A DNA stretch of 64,000 nucleotides from Siderastrea siderea (lineage: Eukaryota > Cnidaria > Anthozoa > Scleractinia > Rhizangiidae): the NCBI GenBank assembly GCA_964030785.1, contig OZ034967.1, positions 62,635,712 to 62,699,711 of the forward strand, read 5' to 3'. The position numbers were made by a program, and so were the translations under genes. Position 1 is the first letter of the stretch, and every line of letters starts with the position of its first letter. Of the stretch, positions 34,120-45,127 are shown in pieces. Under the pieces are notes generated by a model. That model did no database searches and was not told the origin of the DNA. It saw nothing but the letters and a program-made list of their open reading frames with translations.

Positions 34120-34505
34120 TACTTTAAACTGAGTTACAATGCTGTGTTTTTTTTTTATTTACATTATTTTGTTGGAAATCCATTAGACAAAAAAGAAACA
34201 GGTGTTACAAGAAGTACACAAATAAAAAAATAAATAGATAAATAAAATAAATAAAAAAGTAAATACTAGCTAAAGCGCAGGAAAAAAAAGGTTATTGTGA
34301 ATGAACGTAAATCGTAACGCAAATCTGAGAGAGCGAGTTGCTTAAGTGATACTAAGTATACTAGGATGCGTGAAGCTACAGTATTTAGCATCAACGTTAA
34401 TTCATTGGCTTCAAGGATTTTATTTCAAGCTAATGAAGAGAGAACGTCAATTACTTCTGCGAGTAGGGTCGTATAAGTGGATTGCAATATATAAATTTTA
34501 CAACT
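34120..34505. other. no gene recognised
   Basis: AT-rich sequence with A/T homopolymers between the foldback transposon and the LINE remnant. Confidence 0.5.
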
Positions 34506-35800
34506 GGCTACTCAATATATCCTGCAAGAGGTTCCCATTTCTTTGTGTCACCGCATTTTGTTTCCAACTCATATCTTGATTTCAGGAATCTCAGGTAATG
34601 GACAAAGGTGGGTGAATTTTCTTCTGATTTAGCAAGCCAGATGTGATATCGCGCTAACAGTAAACAATGGTTAATTTGGAGGGCAAATTTTGAGGTGTCC
34701 GGCTTCAAACCGAGAGCTTTGCTGCTCAGTAGAGTGAAATCGCCGTGTATTAGGTTTATACTTTGCAGCCATTCTGTTATGTTTTTCTAAAAGATAGAGG
34801 TTTTTGGGCAAGCCCAGAAGAGATGTATTAATGTTTCTGGAGCGTCTTGACAAAAGGTGCAATTATCATTTTCTTTAAGCCCAATTTTGTAAAGAAAATT
34901 ATTGGTTGCCAGGAGTCTGTGGATAAATTGAAATTGAAATTCGATTAGCTTTGTACTTTTGGTACACCGCGACGCCGAGAGGTATGCCGAGCTCCAGTCG
35001 AGGTTTTGATTCCAAGGATAACCGCAGTCCAGAAGCCATTTCTTTTGACTGTTGCTTGGAATTTCACCCTTATGTCTAACTTAAGTTTTATATACCAGTG
35101 CACTTACTTTTTTGGCCTTTAGAAGTTTCATACTAAGAGGTTCATACTCTTGATTCAGTTGATTGTTGTCATTCTCCTTTTTGAGACTGCTATTACCAAG
35201 GCCCTTGACAGCTGATATTATGCCGTAAAAGCTTAGCGGAGGAACATTCAGGTCGTATTTTTTTGGAATTCTATCAGAGAAAGATAATTGTTGCTTTCCG
35301 GAATTTGTAAATGTTTGACTTTTGTAATTCCTTTTGAACACCAATCTTTAAAGAAGATTGGTTTGTTTTCTATTCTTATTAGAGAATCGTGCCAGAAGCT
35401 TTGCTCTTGTAGCTGCTCCAGAGTCGTTATTTTCTGTTCGAAGTTAACTTCCGCCCAGAGTTTAAGCAATTCTTCCAGAAATGCATCTGAGACTTTGATC
35501 GACGTTATGGTGTCTTTAATGTTAAGGTTCCCGGTGAAAACATTTTCACGGCCGTAGTTTTGTAGTGCCAGGTCAAAAAACACTTTCCATTTTCCATTGT
35601 TGGTAGAATCCAAGTACTTTTGGATCCAGGATGTTTTTAGCGATTTATTGAAAGAAATAAGGTCCGTCATCTTTAGTCCTCCCTCGCAATAGTCGTTGAT
35701 CATAATTTTTCGTTTGATTTTGTCTCCTTTCCCATTCCAAAGAAATTGACCTCTTAAACTGGTTTGTTTCCTGAGAAGTCTATCCTCTCTGGGAAAGCTG
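34506..35800 (-). pseudogene. 5'-truncated L1/Tx1-like LINE tail
   Basis: An open stretch from about 35800 to 35248 includes GQFLWNGKGDKIKRKIMIND, YCEGGLKMTDLISFNKSLKT and SWIQKYLDS, the region after the reverse transcriptase in L1/Tx1-type ORF2. Further on, a CCHC-like cluster CTFCQDAPETLIHLFWAC lies at about 34800-34860, then INHCLLLARYHIWLAK near the end. Only the C-terminal part is present, as expected of a 5'-truncated insertion. It abuts a hAT transposase remnant on the opposite strand. Confidence 0.75.
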
Positions 35801-36530
35801 CCACTCTTGATGCCAGTAACAAATACTGTCAGCGAACGATCGTTTTCAGCCTTAAAGCGGATAAACACGTATTTGCGCTCAGCAACTGGAGCGTCCAAAG
35901 TTAACCACCTCAGGATGTTGCACGTTCAAAAAGCTAGAACAGATGCTCTGAACCCCCCCCCCCGGGGGGGGGGGCACTCAACAAAGTTTTATACGGGCAG
36001 GCTCCGCCCCGATGTCCAACCCCTTACCCTTTTATATACCATTTTTGACAGAAAAGGTACCCCTTTGGTATACCTTTCATTGAAAAATGGTACCCGTTTC
36101 ACATACCTACAAAGAACACTGCATCCCTTTTCTAAACCGAAGGAACGCAGTTAATGAACGATATTAGGGGAGAACAGTATTACCGGAAGAGATGTTAACC
36201 AAAAAACAATATTATTACCAACTCGAAAATTAAAGGCCCTTTTAGATACCTAAATGACAGATTTCCCTACCCTTTCATATACTTCAGCTCGTGAAATCCC
36301 TACCCTTTTATTGACCTGAAGCCTGAAAAAGGTACCCCTTTCGGGTGGAGCCTCCCCGTATAGGCCATTATAGGAAGTACCCCCCCCCCCCCGGGCTCTG
36401 AACCTTGTAGATGTTTCAGATGACTTCGTTAGGGAGAAAGAAAATCCAAAGCAATTGTTTGGAAACTTTACTGAAAACGATGTCACAGACAAGGCGACTA
36501 TTCTCTCCAAGTCAACACCAATCGGAAAGT
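35795..36530 (+). pseudogene. hAT transposase C-terminal (dimerisation) remnant, split by an insertion
   Basis: MPVTNTVSERSFSALKRI, then NTYLRSATGASKVNHLRML and HVQKARTDALN (to 35953), resumes after the insertion as LVDVSDDFVREKENPKQLFG (from 36404). The TN.(V)SERSFSALKRIKTYLR-type signature is the hAT C-terminal dimerisation motif. The rest of the transposase was not found. Confidence 0.75.
35954..36394. mobile_element. 441-bp CCGGGGGG-ended MITE inside the hAT remnant
   Basis: An exact 9-bp duplication, GCTCTGAAC, lies at 35945-35953 and 36395-36403. The ends are C/G homopolymers (cccccggggg... and ...accccccccgg). The interior has 'ggtacccctttggtatacc' and similar 'tacccttttatatacc' motifs. 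It belongs to the family at 42188-42851 and 44445-44795. Confidence 0.8.
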
Positions 36531-37382
36531 TAAACTGGGAAGTATGTTTTAACCCGGGGGGTAGTTAAGGTGCACCACTTGCCCCCCCCCCCCCCCCTCC
36601 CCCCTCGCCCCCCAGTCATTTGGGTCTTGTTACAGGCCTGCCACGTGCGTGTACTGTGGCACCGTTATGATCATGGCTTCATCGCAGGTTCAGTTTGCTA
36701 AGTCACCGCTTGCATATATAAAATGACATTAGAAACCTGCCATAAAATAGTCACTTTTGACCAAAGACGAGATCCAGGCTCCTGCGCCTCTATCTTACTT
36801 TTGCAGTCCCTATATAATTTTCACCGTCCTGGTAATTGCTTTACACAGGGTTTGTACAGAATTTTGGATGCAAAATTCAAGACTTTTTCCAGACTTTTTC
36901 CAAAACAATAATTTCTTTTTCCAGACTCAAGGTTAGTATAGTAATAGCATGGTTTTAAGGGATATTTGAGATAAAAACCCACGAGTTATAATTCAAAACT
37001 GTCCTTAAAATCACGAACAGTGAAGCGGCAAGTGATATTTGAGGAATTTTGAAATAACCAGCAGTATTTATCCCAATTCGCCTGTAGAAACCATGCTTTT
37101 AATCAATTAAACTACGAGGCAAATGATCTCATCATACAGTATAATAATTTTTCTTTATAAATATAAACACCCTAGAAAAATCAGTAATAATACTGTTTTT
37201 TCCTATTCAAAACTTTGAGTAACACAATCAAAACAAAGTAGAAACCCAATATTATGGCAGGCAGCAGATCTTTTGCTGTTTTGGTCCTCGTAAGAAACAA
37301 AGTATCACAGGTATATCAACACCTGCGTAGGAAAGAACTAATAAGGTTCGAACTTACTAAGGTACGGAAAAACGTTGAGAAG

Positions 37383-37581
37383 CAGGGGCGGATCCAGGAA
37401 TTTCTGAAAGGGGGGGTTGTACACTATTGTAGTAACCTTTAACGCCAATGGTGTAAAAAACTTTGTAAAAAACAATTTTATTCTATTATTTTTAGGAAGA
37501 ATCAAACAAAATAACAAAAAAAAAATGCTGCTCAAAGGGGGGGTTGCAACCCCCTCAAACCCTCCCCTGGATCCGCCTCTG
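37383..37581. mobile_element. 199-bp hAT-like MITE, CAGGGGCGGATCCAGG ends
   Basis: Inverted ends CAGGGGCGGATCCAGG and CAGAGGCGGATCCAGG. The flanks share only AGAAG/GAGAAG, so the target duplication is unclear. It is nested in the 2.19 kb element. Confidence 0.65.
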
Positions 37582-37619
37582 AGAAGTCATATCGAACACT
37601 TGGTAGCAAACGCACTACG

Positions 37620-38310
37620 GTAGGGAGAAATGCTGCCAACGTACCAAGACAAAGAGACTAATAATATACGCAACTACTAACTTACGGAGAAATGTTATTA
37701 GACAAAACTAATTCCGTAAGAACGTGTGTGACGTGCGGAAGAACGCCGAACGGACAAACTGAACTGTTACAGCGGAACAATAAATTACGGAGAAACGTAA
37801 ATGAGACGTTTCTCCGTTGAGAAGACAAGACTAATACCGTATGAACATAGTAACCTACAGAGAAATGCTAAGCAGTGTTGACTTATCGTACAAATGTACT
37901 AACACAGTGAAAACCTTAGGAAGAGCAGAACAATGTCGTGCGAATGTGCTAACATACAAAAAAACGTTGAGAAGGCTAGACTAATAAATCGACGAACCTA
38001 CTTACGTACGGATAAACGTTGTGAAGACGTTACGTAGAGAGAAACACTGGGAAGAGAAACTATAGTGCGAAGGTACAATGTAGCAATTAATGGAAAAAGT
38101 TGATAACAGGAGACTAAAGAATTGTGTGAACCTACTAACGTGTAGACAAATATCATATGAACGCACTAAAAGACCTTTCAAGGAAACGTATGGTGAAACG
38201 TTCTGAAGACGGCTAATTTCGTTCGAACGTAGAAATGACGGAGAAAACGTTGCCATCTGAGACAAAAATTAGTAGGGAAAAACGTTGAGAGGACAAAACA
38301 AGTATCATAC
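37620..38310. repeat. degenerate minisatellite of about 50 bp units
   Basis: About twelve diverged units around 'tacggagaaacgttgagaag', 'acaaaactaatacc' and 'gtacgaacctactaac'. Unit length varies from 45 to 75 bp. It has no coding frame. Confidence 0.65.
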
Positions 38311-39541
38311 GAACATTATGATAATTATCCTTCTACGGAATAAGTGTTAGTTTCTGCTCACTCAATTTGCTTTTGGGATCCGATCATCAGAAGCAATATT
38401 TAGTTTGGTTTCCATCCGGTGCTTTAGTGCTTTAAAATTTTCACTAGCCAAAATGGCTAGTGAAAGCGCAAAACTTACAAGTCAAAACGGAGTTTCTACT
38501 AGTCGGTGACTAGCTGGCTGCCATTAGTCTCGAGCCCTGAATGTGCATTTTGAACGTGGTCTGTTACACATCAGTTTAGAGCAATGTTTTATTTAACCAC
38601 CAATGAACGTCTTCCAAATTATGGTAGGCAGCAGATCTTTTGCTGTTTTGGTCCTCCTAAGAAACAAAGTATCACAGGTGTATCAATACCTGCACCTAAT
38701 CTCTTAATAATATTTCATGGCATACAGAACTAATTCTTCAGGGCTTCAAGTTTCTTATTTCTTTCTTCCTGCATGGAAAGAAGGAGTAAGAAAGTTCATG
38801 CGATGCCGGCGTAAGAGAGTTCTGAGACTTCTCAGTCTGCGATTGAATGTTTTCGCTAAAGACGAAATGAAATAAGATTTGACTGCCTGAAAAAAATTTC
38901 ACTTAGCAATTAAGCGCTTGTTGCAGTTTTCAAAACAAAAAAATCCAGACTTTTTCCAGACTTTTTCCAGATCTGGAAAACTGGTTTGCAAATTTCAAGA
39001 CTTTTTCAAGAATTCAAGTCTCTGTATGAACCCTGTTTACAATGGAACACAGCGGTTCATTTAAAACAAAACAACACAGATGTTGTTTTACAACCTTGAC
39101 GTACATCCCCAAGGAACTGAACAGAATTTGTTATATTCAGACCTTTGTTTTCTTTGATGGCGGCTTGAAGGCTAGCCATGCCATTCTAACGCGGAGGTTC
39201 CCCAGGGTCTTATGACTAATGTTAAACTTCACCAATACATAATACAATGCCTTATGACTTTCATTCGTGCGATAATAGTTTCAAGGGGGACCATTTTTGA
39301 ACCAGAAAAGTATTTGTTTTTCAAGCAGAATCGAGCAGGATGGTTCCTTTTTTAGCAAACTTTCGAGGATACTAAAACTATTCCTTTTTACTTTGTGTAT
39401 GTGTTGTTCTTCTTTTTTAATAGCTTCACACTCTTTTCCTTTTACAAATGCGTGGTAGTTGTTTGAACAACTATAAAAATGAAAAATAAAAATATAATGG
39501 AACCTCTTTAATACGGACACCGAAAAGACAGGGGTAGTACA

Positions 39542-39822
39542 CAGGGTTACCATCCTCTGTTTTGATAGGCTCTGCGCTTACAGTAGCTGTATAGCTATTG
39601 TAGCAAGACTAAAGGTGAAATTTAGGGCCTTCAAAATCTGATCAAAATGAATTAAAAACTCTAGAATTTACTGTTATGTTGTTGTGCTTTGTAAAATCAA
39701 CACAACAGGGCAGTAATTTTCAGAGTTTTGATTTCATTTATGAAAGCCCCAAAATGTTTGCGCTAAGTTTCGCTAGTTTGATATACCGATACAGCCACAC
39801 AAACAGAGGGTGGTAAGCCTGT
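39542..39822. repeat. foldback MITE with CAGG.TTACCA ends
   Basis: The left end CAGGGTTACCATCCTCTGTT and the inward-read right end CAGGCTTACCACCCTCTGTT are inverted. Pairing continues in part toward the middle. No clear target duplication was found. Confidence 0.6.
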
Positions 39823-40228
39823 TGGTAGAGTTTATATGAATTTTTGTCTCGTTTGGACCAAGCTAAGTCAGCTGCGCATAGTAGGGCTCAGGTCTTCGCA
39901 GAGAGAGGCTGGATTGTACCAACGCTGCGAAAACACTAAAAAATAAAACATTTATTAAAATATTTTTAAAAGCTTTTTCCCATCACAAACTGCCGAAGTT
40001 TTTTTTTTTTAAATATGGGCGTGGCAAAACTCAGACATTTGTATGAACTGCAACAATAAACACTAGCAACACGGCCAAAAGCAAACAAGGTAACTTGGCT
40101 TCGTCAACATCTCTGTCTCTTCCAGCATTAAGAAGGCGGCAGGCATTATTTGTTGGACTTTGGACGCCCTTGAAAGTGGATCTGGGACAAAGAAAAAAAA
40201 TAATAGAGTGAGTGAGGTCTGTCATATT

Positions 40229-40478
40229 TAGCCTGCGTAGCTGGCGGGATTGGCGACCGAGTGCGCGTGCTTTGTTTATGGCGAATGGCAGAGAGAGGGA
40301 ACCGCGGAGCCGCGAGGGAATTGGAGCGAGCCGCGAGGGAATTGCGGAGGAGTCGAGTTGAGCAATCCCCTCGCGGCTCGCTCCAATTACCTCGCGGCTC
40401 CGCGGTTCCCTCTCTCTGCCATTCGCCATAAACAAAGCACGCGCACTCGGTCGCCAATCCCGCCAGCTACGCAGGCTA
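40229..40478. mobile_element. 250-bp near-perfect palindromic MITE
   Basis: Arms of more than 100 bp begin TAGCCTGCGTAGCTGGCGGG and run almost to the centre (near 40350). An exact 9-bp duplication, TGTCATATT, lies at 40220-40228 and 40479-40487. The ORFs on both strands share their first residues only because of the palindrome. Same terminal family as 16101-16250. Confidence 0.9.
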
Positions 40479-40666
40479 TGTCATATTTTGCATCAATTTG
40501 CCATGTTTTTTTCAAGTATGGTCTGATTTTGATTTCCAATTCACCAACGTTGTAAAAACAAGGGGGAAAACTGCTCATGCAATGCACACGGCAACACTTA
40601 ATGTTACCAAACGTGGTTTTATGTAAGGTCAGGTTTTACACTGAGAAAAAGAAGTACATGGAGTAC

Positions 40667-40826
40667 CTCTCTCCTCCACAGAGGCCTCTATTGACCCCCC
40701 CCACCCGCCCCACCCCCCCCCCCCGCCGCGCGCGCCTCTATTTTTTCTGTTCCATTTTTTTCTCCCCGTTTCCGTTTTTTCTCAGATCCTTCTCAGGGCT
40801 AACAGGAATCTCTGCGGAGGAGAGAG
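40667..40826. mobile_element. 160-bp MITE of the CTCTCTCCTCC family
   Basis: Inverted ends CTCTCTCCTCCACAGAGGC and (inward from right) CTCTCTCCTCCGCAGAG. The interior has a C-rich tract (40696-40730). Relative of 9304-9467. The flanking duplication is degraded. Confidence 0.65.
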
Positions 40827-41183
40827 TGGGAGCACTCAAATCAAATGAACGCTATTCAGTATGAACGGGGACACTAGTAAAATAAAAATACCACAGTGAA
40901 GCGTGGTTACCGAAATAAAGATGATTGAAAACCTCCACTAACAGTTAATATACTGACACATAGACAGTCGACTTCCCATAAAGACTATCGGTAAGCAGTA
41001 GAAACGCTGCGATAAGCAGCGTAAATTGGCTTCACGATATATTCTCAGTTCTTGAGAATGCGAGGACCACTCAGATAAAAACTACGAAGGATTCCTTTCT
41101 TGTTGAAATGTTTCTGAATTAGAAAAGCAGATTTCCTTTGTACTTGGCTAATATTTCAAGAGTTAATGGAACCTAAAAAAAAA

Positions 41184-41308
41184 GCTGACGTCCTCATAAG
41201 GTAATCGCGTGATGCTTTGGACTCGAGCACCTGCAGCATTTGCGAAGTCCATGTATCGCGTCTAATGTGATTTGGAAAGCAAACAAAGGAGTTCGAGAAT
41301 CTCGTGTA
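41184..41308 (+). repeat. mosaic repeat, part 1
   Basis: Matches 43918-44035 ('gctgacgtcctcataaggta...'). In the other copy it continues directly into the sequence that here lies 1.8 kb away at 43134. Confidence 0.8.
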
Positions 41309-42187
41309 GGTTGTAAAATTGCTTTTAGTGCAAAGTTTCGAAGTTGCGAGAATACAGATGTCTCATCAGTTGATCAGGAATGAAAGGATGATAAACAATC
41401 GTATTCGTTGGGATGTTTTATTGTGTTCAAGGGCCAAACATTTCATATCTATCGTGGAATAATTTTTTTTCCATAAAGTCACTTAAGATGTGACTGAAAG
41501 ACGCCGAAATTCACCATAAAGAAAAGGGAAATGTCCGTCTTTGAAGCGTCCGATCTGGCTCTGTAACCATGCAAAATTTAACTTAACTTTTCTCGTAGAA
41601 ACGTCAGGTTGTACTGATACCAAATTGGGGTGTGGTTGTTTTTTTTCGAGCCGAAAGAAGGACATTTGTGAGACTTTAGTTAAGATATTTAATAAGGGAT
41701 AGGGACTTGAACGATTGAAAAAGGATTTAAAAAGATGACTGTTACCTTTGTCATCAGTTTTTGCTGGATGTTCTTCAATCATCAGGAGTGTGTCTTTTGA
41801 CTCTTCCAGTCTGCCTGGAGCACGTACAATCTGCCCAAAGAAATAAGAAATGGTTTTAACATCAACAAGCGTCAGGGAGAAACAACTTAGATAATCACAT
41901 CAAACAAAAAGATACCACCAAATAAGTTTAAAGTAATGACATACCTCGCTTGTTGAAGACATTCCCGATGTAATTTTCTTTTAAGATGGTCAGCTTTCTT
42001 GAGAATGAACACCAAAGTTCTGTGGCAATGTCCCTAGGTGTTTGTCAGTGTGTTTCTCCTGCGGTGTCTTTTCAATGCTTTTGAGACGTAATGTTGTGTC
42101 CTGTGACGTTCAAAGAATATCGTATGTCGAAAATGTGTCAAAGGTCTGCTTGTTAGAAAATCACGTCAAACAACACTTTGATGTGCA

Positions 42188-42851
42188 CCCGGGGGGGTAC
42201 TCCCATATACACGCTATATGGGTATGTGCCGCTGTGAAGGGTATGGTTTTCAAGCTGTTTAGTCTGGGATAGGGTACGGAAATCAGGGAGTTTTGGTCTA
42301 GAATAGGGTATCATTTTCAAGGAAACTAATCAGTTGGTTGGAGAATTTAGTCTAGACTAGGTTTCCCGGCAATTGACACTAAAAAGAAATCAATTTGGCT
42401 AATTTACCGGCAACTAGCAAAGAAAGCGTTAATAGAGATGGGTTTGCATACTATCAATTAAAACGCGTTTTAGTTGCTGTAAACGTAGAAGTTATTTAGA
42501 AAGTCGACGTTTTTTGCTGTTGTATCCGAAAGGCAACACTCATGACGGTTCTTTATTCACTCAGGTTAACCTGAAATTGAGGACTTGATGGAAACAAAAA
42601 CTGAACAAGTATAAATAAACTTTTATTTTGAGAGCATTATTTAAAATGTGACATAACATTTTGTTTTCGCTGGACTGTGTTAGTAATGGAGTTTCTCAAA
42701 AATAGCTAGTCTGGGATAGGGTTACGGATTTTTGGTGATTAGTCTAGTTTAGGGTTGCAAAATGCACCTCAACTTGGTCTAGTTTGGGGTAAGGGTTTCA
42801 GAGTCCCAGCGGCATACCCCCGCCCCAAAATTTGCAGAGTACCCCCCCGGG
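42188..42851. mobile_element. 664-bp CCCGGGGGGGTACT-ended MITE
   Basis: GATGTGCA is duplicated at 42180-42187 and 42852-42859. The ends CCCGGGGGGGTACTCCC and ...AGTACCCCCCCGGG are inverted. The interior repeats 'tagtctgggatagggtacgg' and variants. It lies inside the interval that separates the two parts of the mosaic repeat. Confidence 0.8.
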
Positions 42852-43133
42852 GATGTGCAGTGCAGGCTTTGAATTCACCACAATTTCACAAAATTTTCTC
42901 CAGTATAGAAGTGCGATCCTTTTTTAAATCTTTATCGAATTATGAATTGTTCAGATTATTCAGGATTTCTGTCTTCCTCTATACCACCCAGTGATTCTGT
43001 AAAGCTACTCGTTGTGACCAAAAACAGAACTCCGCCGAACACGCATTGATTTTGAAATGTTCAGTTTAACCTTTGGTTTTTTGACCAATCAGAAGTCGAT
43101 ATTTTTTTGCATAAAATGTTTTCTTGGGCGGGG

Positions 43134-43245
43134 GCGAGAAGTGGCTCCAACGTCCATTGTTTCGACACATCATCGGATGATCACGACATAAGCACTAAAC
43201 AACAGACAACTCGAAGCATTACAATAAACAAAGGGATCTATTGTT
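43134..43245 (+). repeat. mosaic repeat, part 2
   Basis: Matches 44036-44146 ('gcgagaagtggctccaacgt...' to 'aaacaaagggatct') with few differences. Confidence 0.85.
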
Positions 43246-43917
43246 TCAAAGAACAACAGCAGAAATTGCGCTGCCATTTTGAGATTTTTCTTGATCTTTG
43301 AACTTAATTCTAATACAAGCGGAAGAAGGCGCAAGGAGTTCCATCTGGTTTTGTTTTCGGAAAGACTACACAACCTATTTTAAACTTTAAAAAGAAATAG
43401 GAAAAAGCAGTGTATCACTACTGAATTAGTTCCATTTGGAGCTCAACGAAGCACTGAATTTGTTGACTTTCAGAAGAGGGTGGAAGATGTAGTATATTTG
43501 TGGGGGAAACGACCTCGCTGTCAGTACTTCAGCTAAATTTTTGATCTTTTTTTTTTCTCGTAATGTTGAGTTTTGTTGCCAAACAGGCTGCACCCTGCAA
43601 GCAGAGGTTTCTTGGTCGCCCTATGTTCCGGCGAAAAACCAATTGCAAGGCTGATCGGACAGCTAAGAAGGGTAATAATTTTATTGCCCAATATTTCGGT
43701 GAGACAAAACTCACCTTCATCAGGGGCTGTAAAAGCTAAGTAAAAATCGAATGAAACGGTTACAAGATTTAAAATGATTAAAATGAAAAGATTAAATATG
43801 ATTGGTTGACAAACATAAAAAGCGGAAACGTGACTGACAGCTTTTTTTAAAAAATAGAAATAGATTAAGTTTCATCTCGTCTGTTTATTCCCTGGGGTTC
43901 AAGTGTTACTTATGAGG

Positions 43918-44146
43918 CTGACGTCCTCATAAGGTAATCGCGTGATGTTTTGGACTCGCGCATCTGCTGCATTTGCGAAGTTCATGTATCGCGCCTAATT
44001 TGGAAAGGAAACAAACGATTTTGAGAATCTCATGGGGGGCGAGAAGTGGCTCCAACGTCCATTGTTTCGACACATCATCGGATGATCACGACATAAGCAC
44101 TAAACAACGGACAACTCGAAACATTACAATAAACAAAGGGATCTAC
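43918..44146 (+). repeat. mosaic repeat, joined copy
   Basis: Parts 1 and 2 are directly adjacent here, presumably the ancestral arrangement. The other copy has about 1.8 kb between them, including the MITE at 42188-42851. Confidence 0.8.
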
Positions 44147-44444
44147 CTAAGAAAGGACAGTTTTTACTCTGTAAAACACGTTTCAATGGGACTCACATCA
44201 TTATCAATTACAATGAAATTTAAAATACGGTGTTGCCTATAAATTAAACTAGCTTAAACTCCTTAACGAGTTCGAACGGCTCAGCCTGGGGGGCAGGGGG
44301 GGGGGGGGGTTCTTGCTAACTAGGTTCGTGCGGACAGATCGTCCCTTTGGTGGTCAAAACGCAATTTACACATAAGCAAGATCCGACTACAGATGAATTA
44401 AACGCATTTTTTGACAGAAAAACCGCACTTGAGAGTTACAAGTC

Positions 44445-44795
44445 CCGGGGGGGGGGACTCCCAGATAAAAGGGAAAATTAGCATTAAGCCCCTAAAAGAG
44501 ACCAATCTGGGCGTGGCTCAGGATTAATTTGACCCCTAAAGGAGACCATGCTAAAACAGACAACCAAACAAGAGAGAGGTGTGAACAACGAAAAGGGATA
44601 AAGGTTGTGCCCTTTTTTAGTATAATAGATATTTCTTATTTTTTAACATAGAGATTTCTTTACGCACAACCCTAAGCGATACCTGTATGGGTAAAAATAT
44701 CGGCTTTCTGTCCTGAACACCCTAAGTGAGACCAAAATCTGCAATTTACACCCCTAAGCGAGCATCCCCATCACTCATATGGGAGTCCCCCCTGG
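44445..44795. mobile_element. 351-bp CCGGGGGG-ended MITE
   Basis: GTTACAAGTC is duplicated at 44435-44444 and 44796-44805 (9 or 10 bp, depending on the edge chosen). Ends: CCGGGGGGGGGACTCCCA and, inward from the right, CCAGGGGGGACTCCCATA. The interior has 'cccctaaaagagacca' and 'cccctaaaggagacca' motifs. Confidence 0.75.
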
Positions 44796-44969
44796 GTTAC
44801 AAGTCATGTCAGTTTGAACTTAACTGTCAACTCTCGATGTCTTTCATCTTCAAAATAGTCAATCGGTGGCCATGTTGAATTGTACATGCAGTTAGCTAAT
44901 GCAAAATCTGAAATAGAGTAACCGCAAGCTCTGGGGCGACTGACCTCGCCAAGTGGTGTTCTAAACTTG

Positions 44970-44975
44970 TTTATT
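44970..44975 (-). terminator. possible polyadenylation signal of the STI1 gene
   Basis: AATAAA on the minus strand, about 155 bases after the stop codon at 45128. Confidence 0.45.
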
Positions 44976-45127
44976 GACTTCTGTGGTGAGGGCTCCCTGC
45001 GTTTAGCCCTTCCTTTAGTGATCATTATGGATTTCTAATTTCCATTCCCCACAGTCTGAGAGCAATTATTTACACTAAGGGCTGTTCTGGCGGGATGAAA
45101 TCAATCATACTATGCAAAAATGAAGTG

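Larger units (their letters stand above)
36846..39035. mobile_element. 2.19 kb non-autonomous element, CAGGGTT ends, 6-bp TSD
   Basis: TTTACA is duplicated at 36840-36845 and 39036-39041. Inverted ends: CAGGGTTTGTACAGA and, inward from the right, CAGGGTTCATACAGAGAC. Behind both lies 'caagactttttccagacttt'. The interior holds an 80-bp direct repeat (37250-37335 and 38617-38695), a small hAT-like MITE (37383-37581) and a degenerate minisatellite (about 37620-38310). No transposase was recognised. Confidence 0.75.

Noticed and set aside
40031..40555. Similar ORFs on both strands starting MATECACFVYGEWQREGTAE
   Set aside because: They are produced by the 250-bp palindrome; both strands read the same arm.
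41744..42000. Two splice-bounded open stretches on the minus strand (about 41744-41832 and 41950-42000) as host exons
   Set aside because: Acceptor and donor consensus look good, but the three possible phases give either an early stop or no recognisable protein, and no further exons were found.
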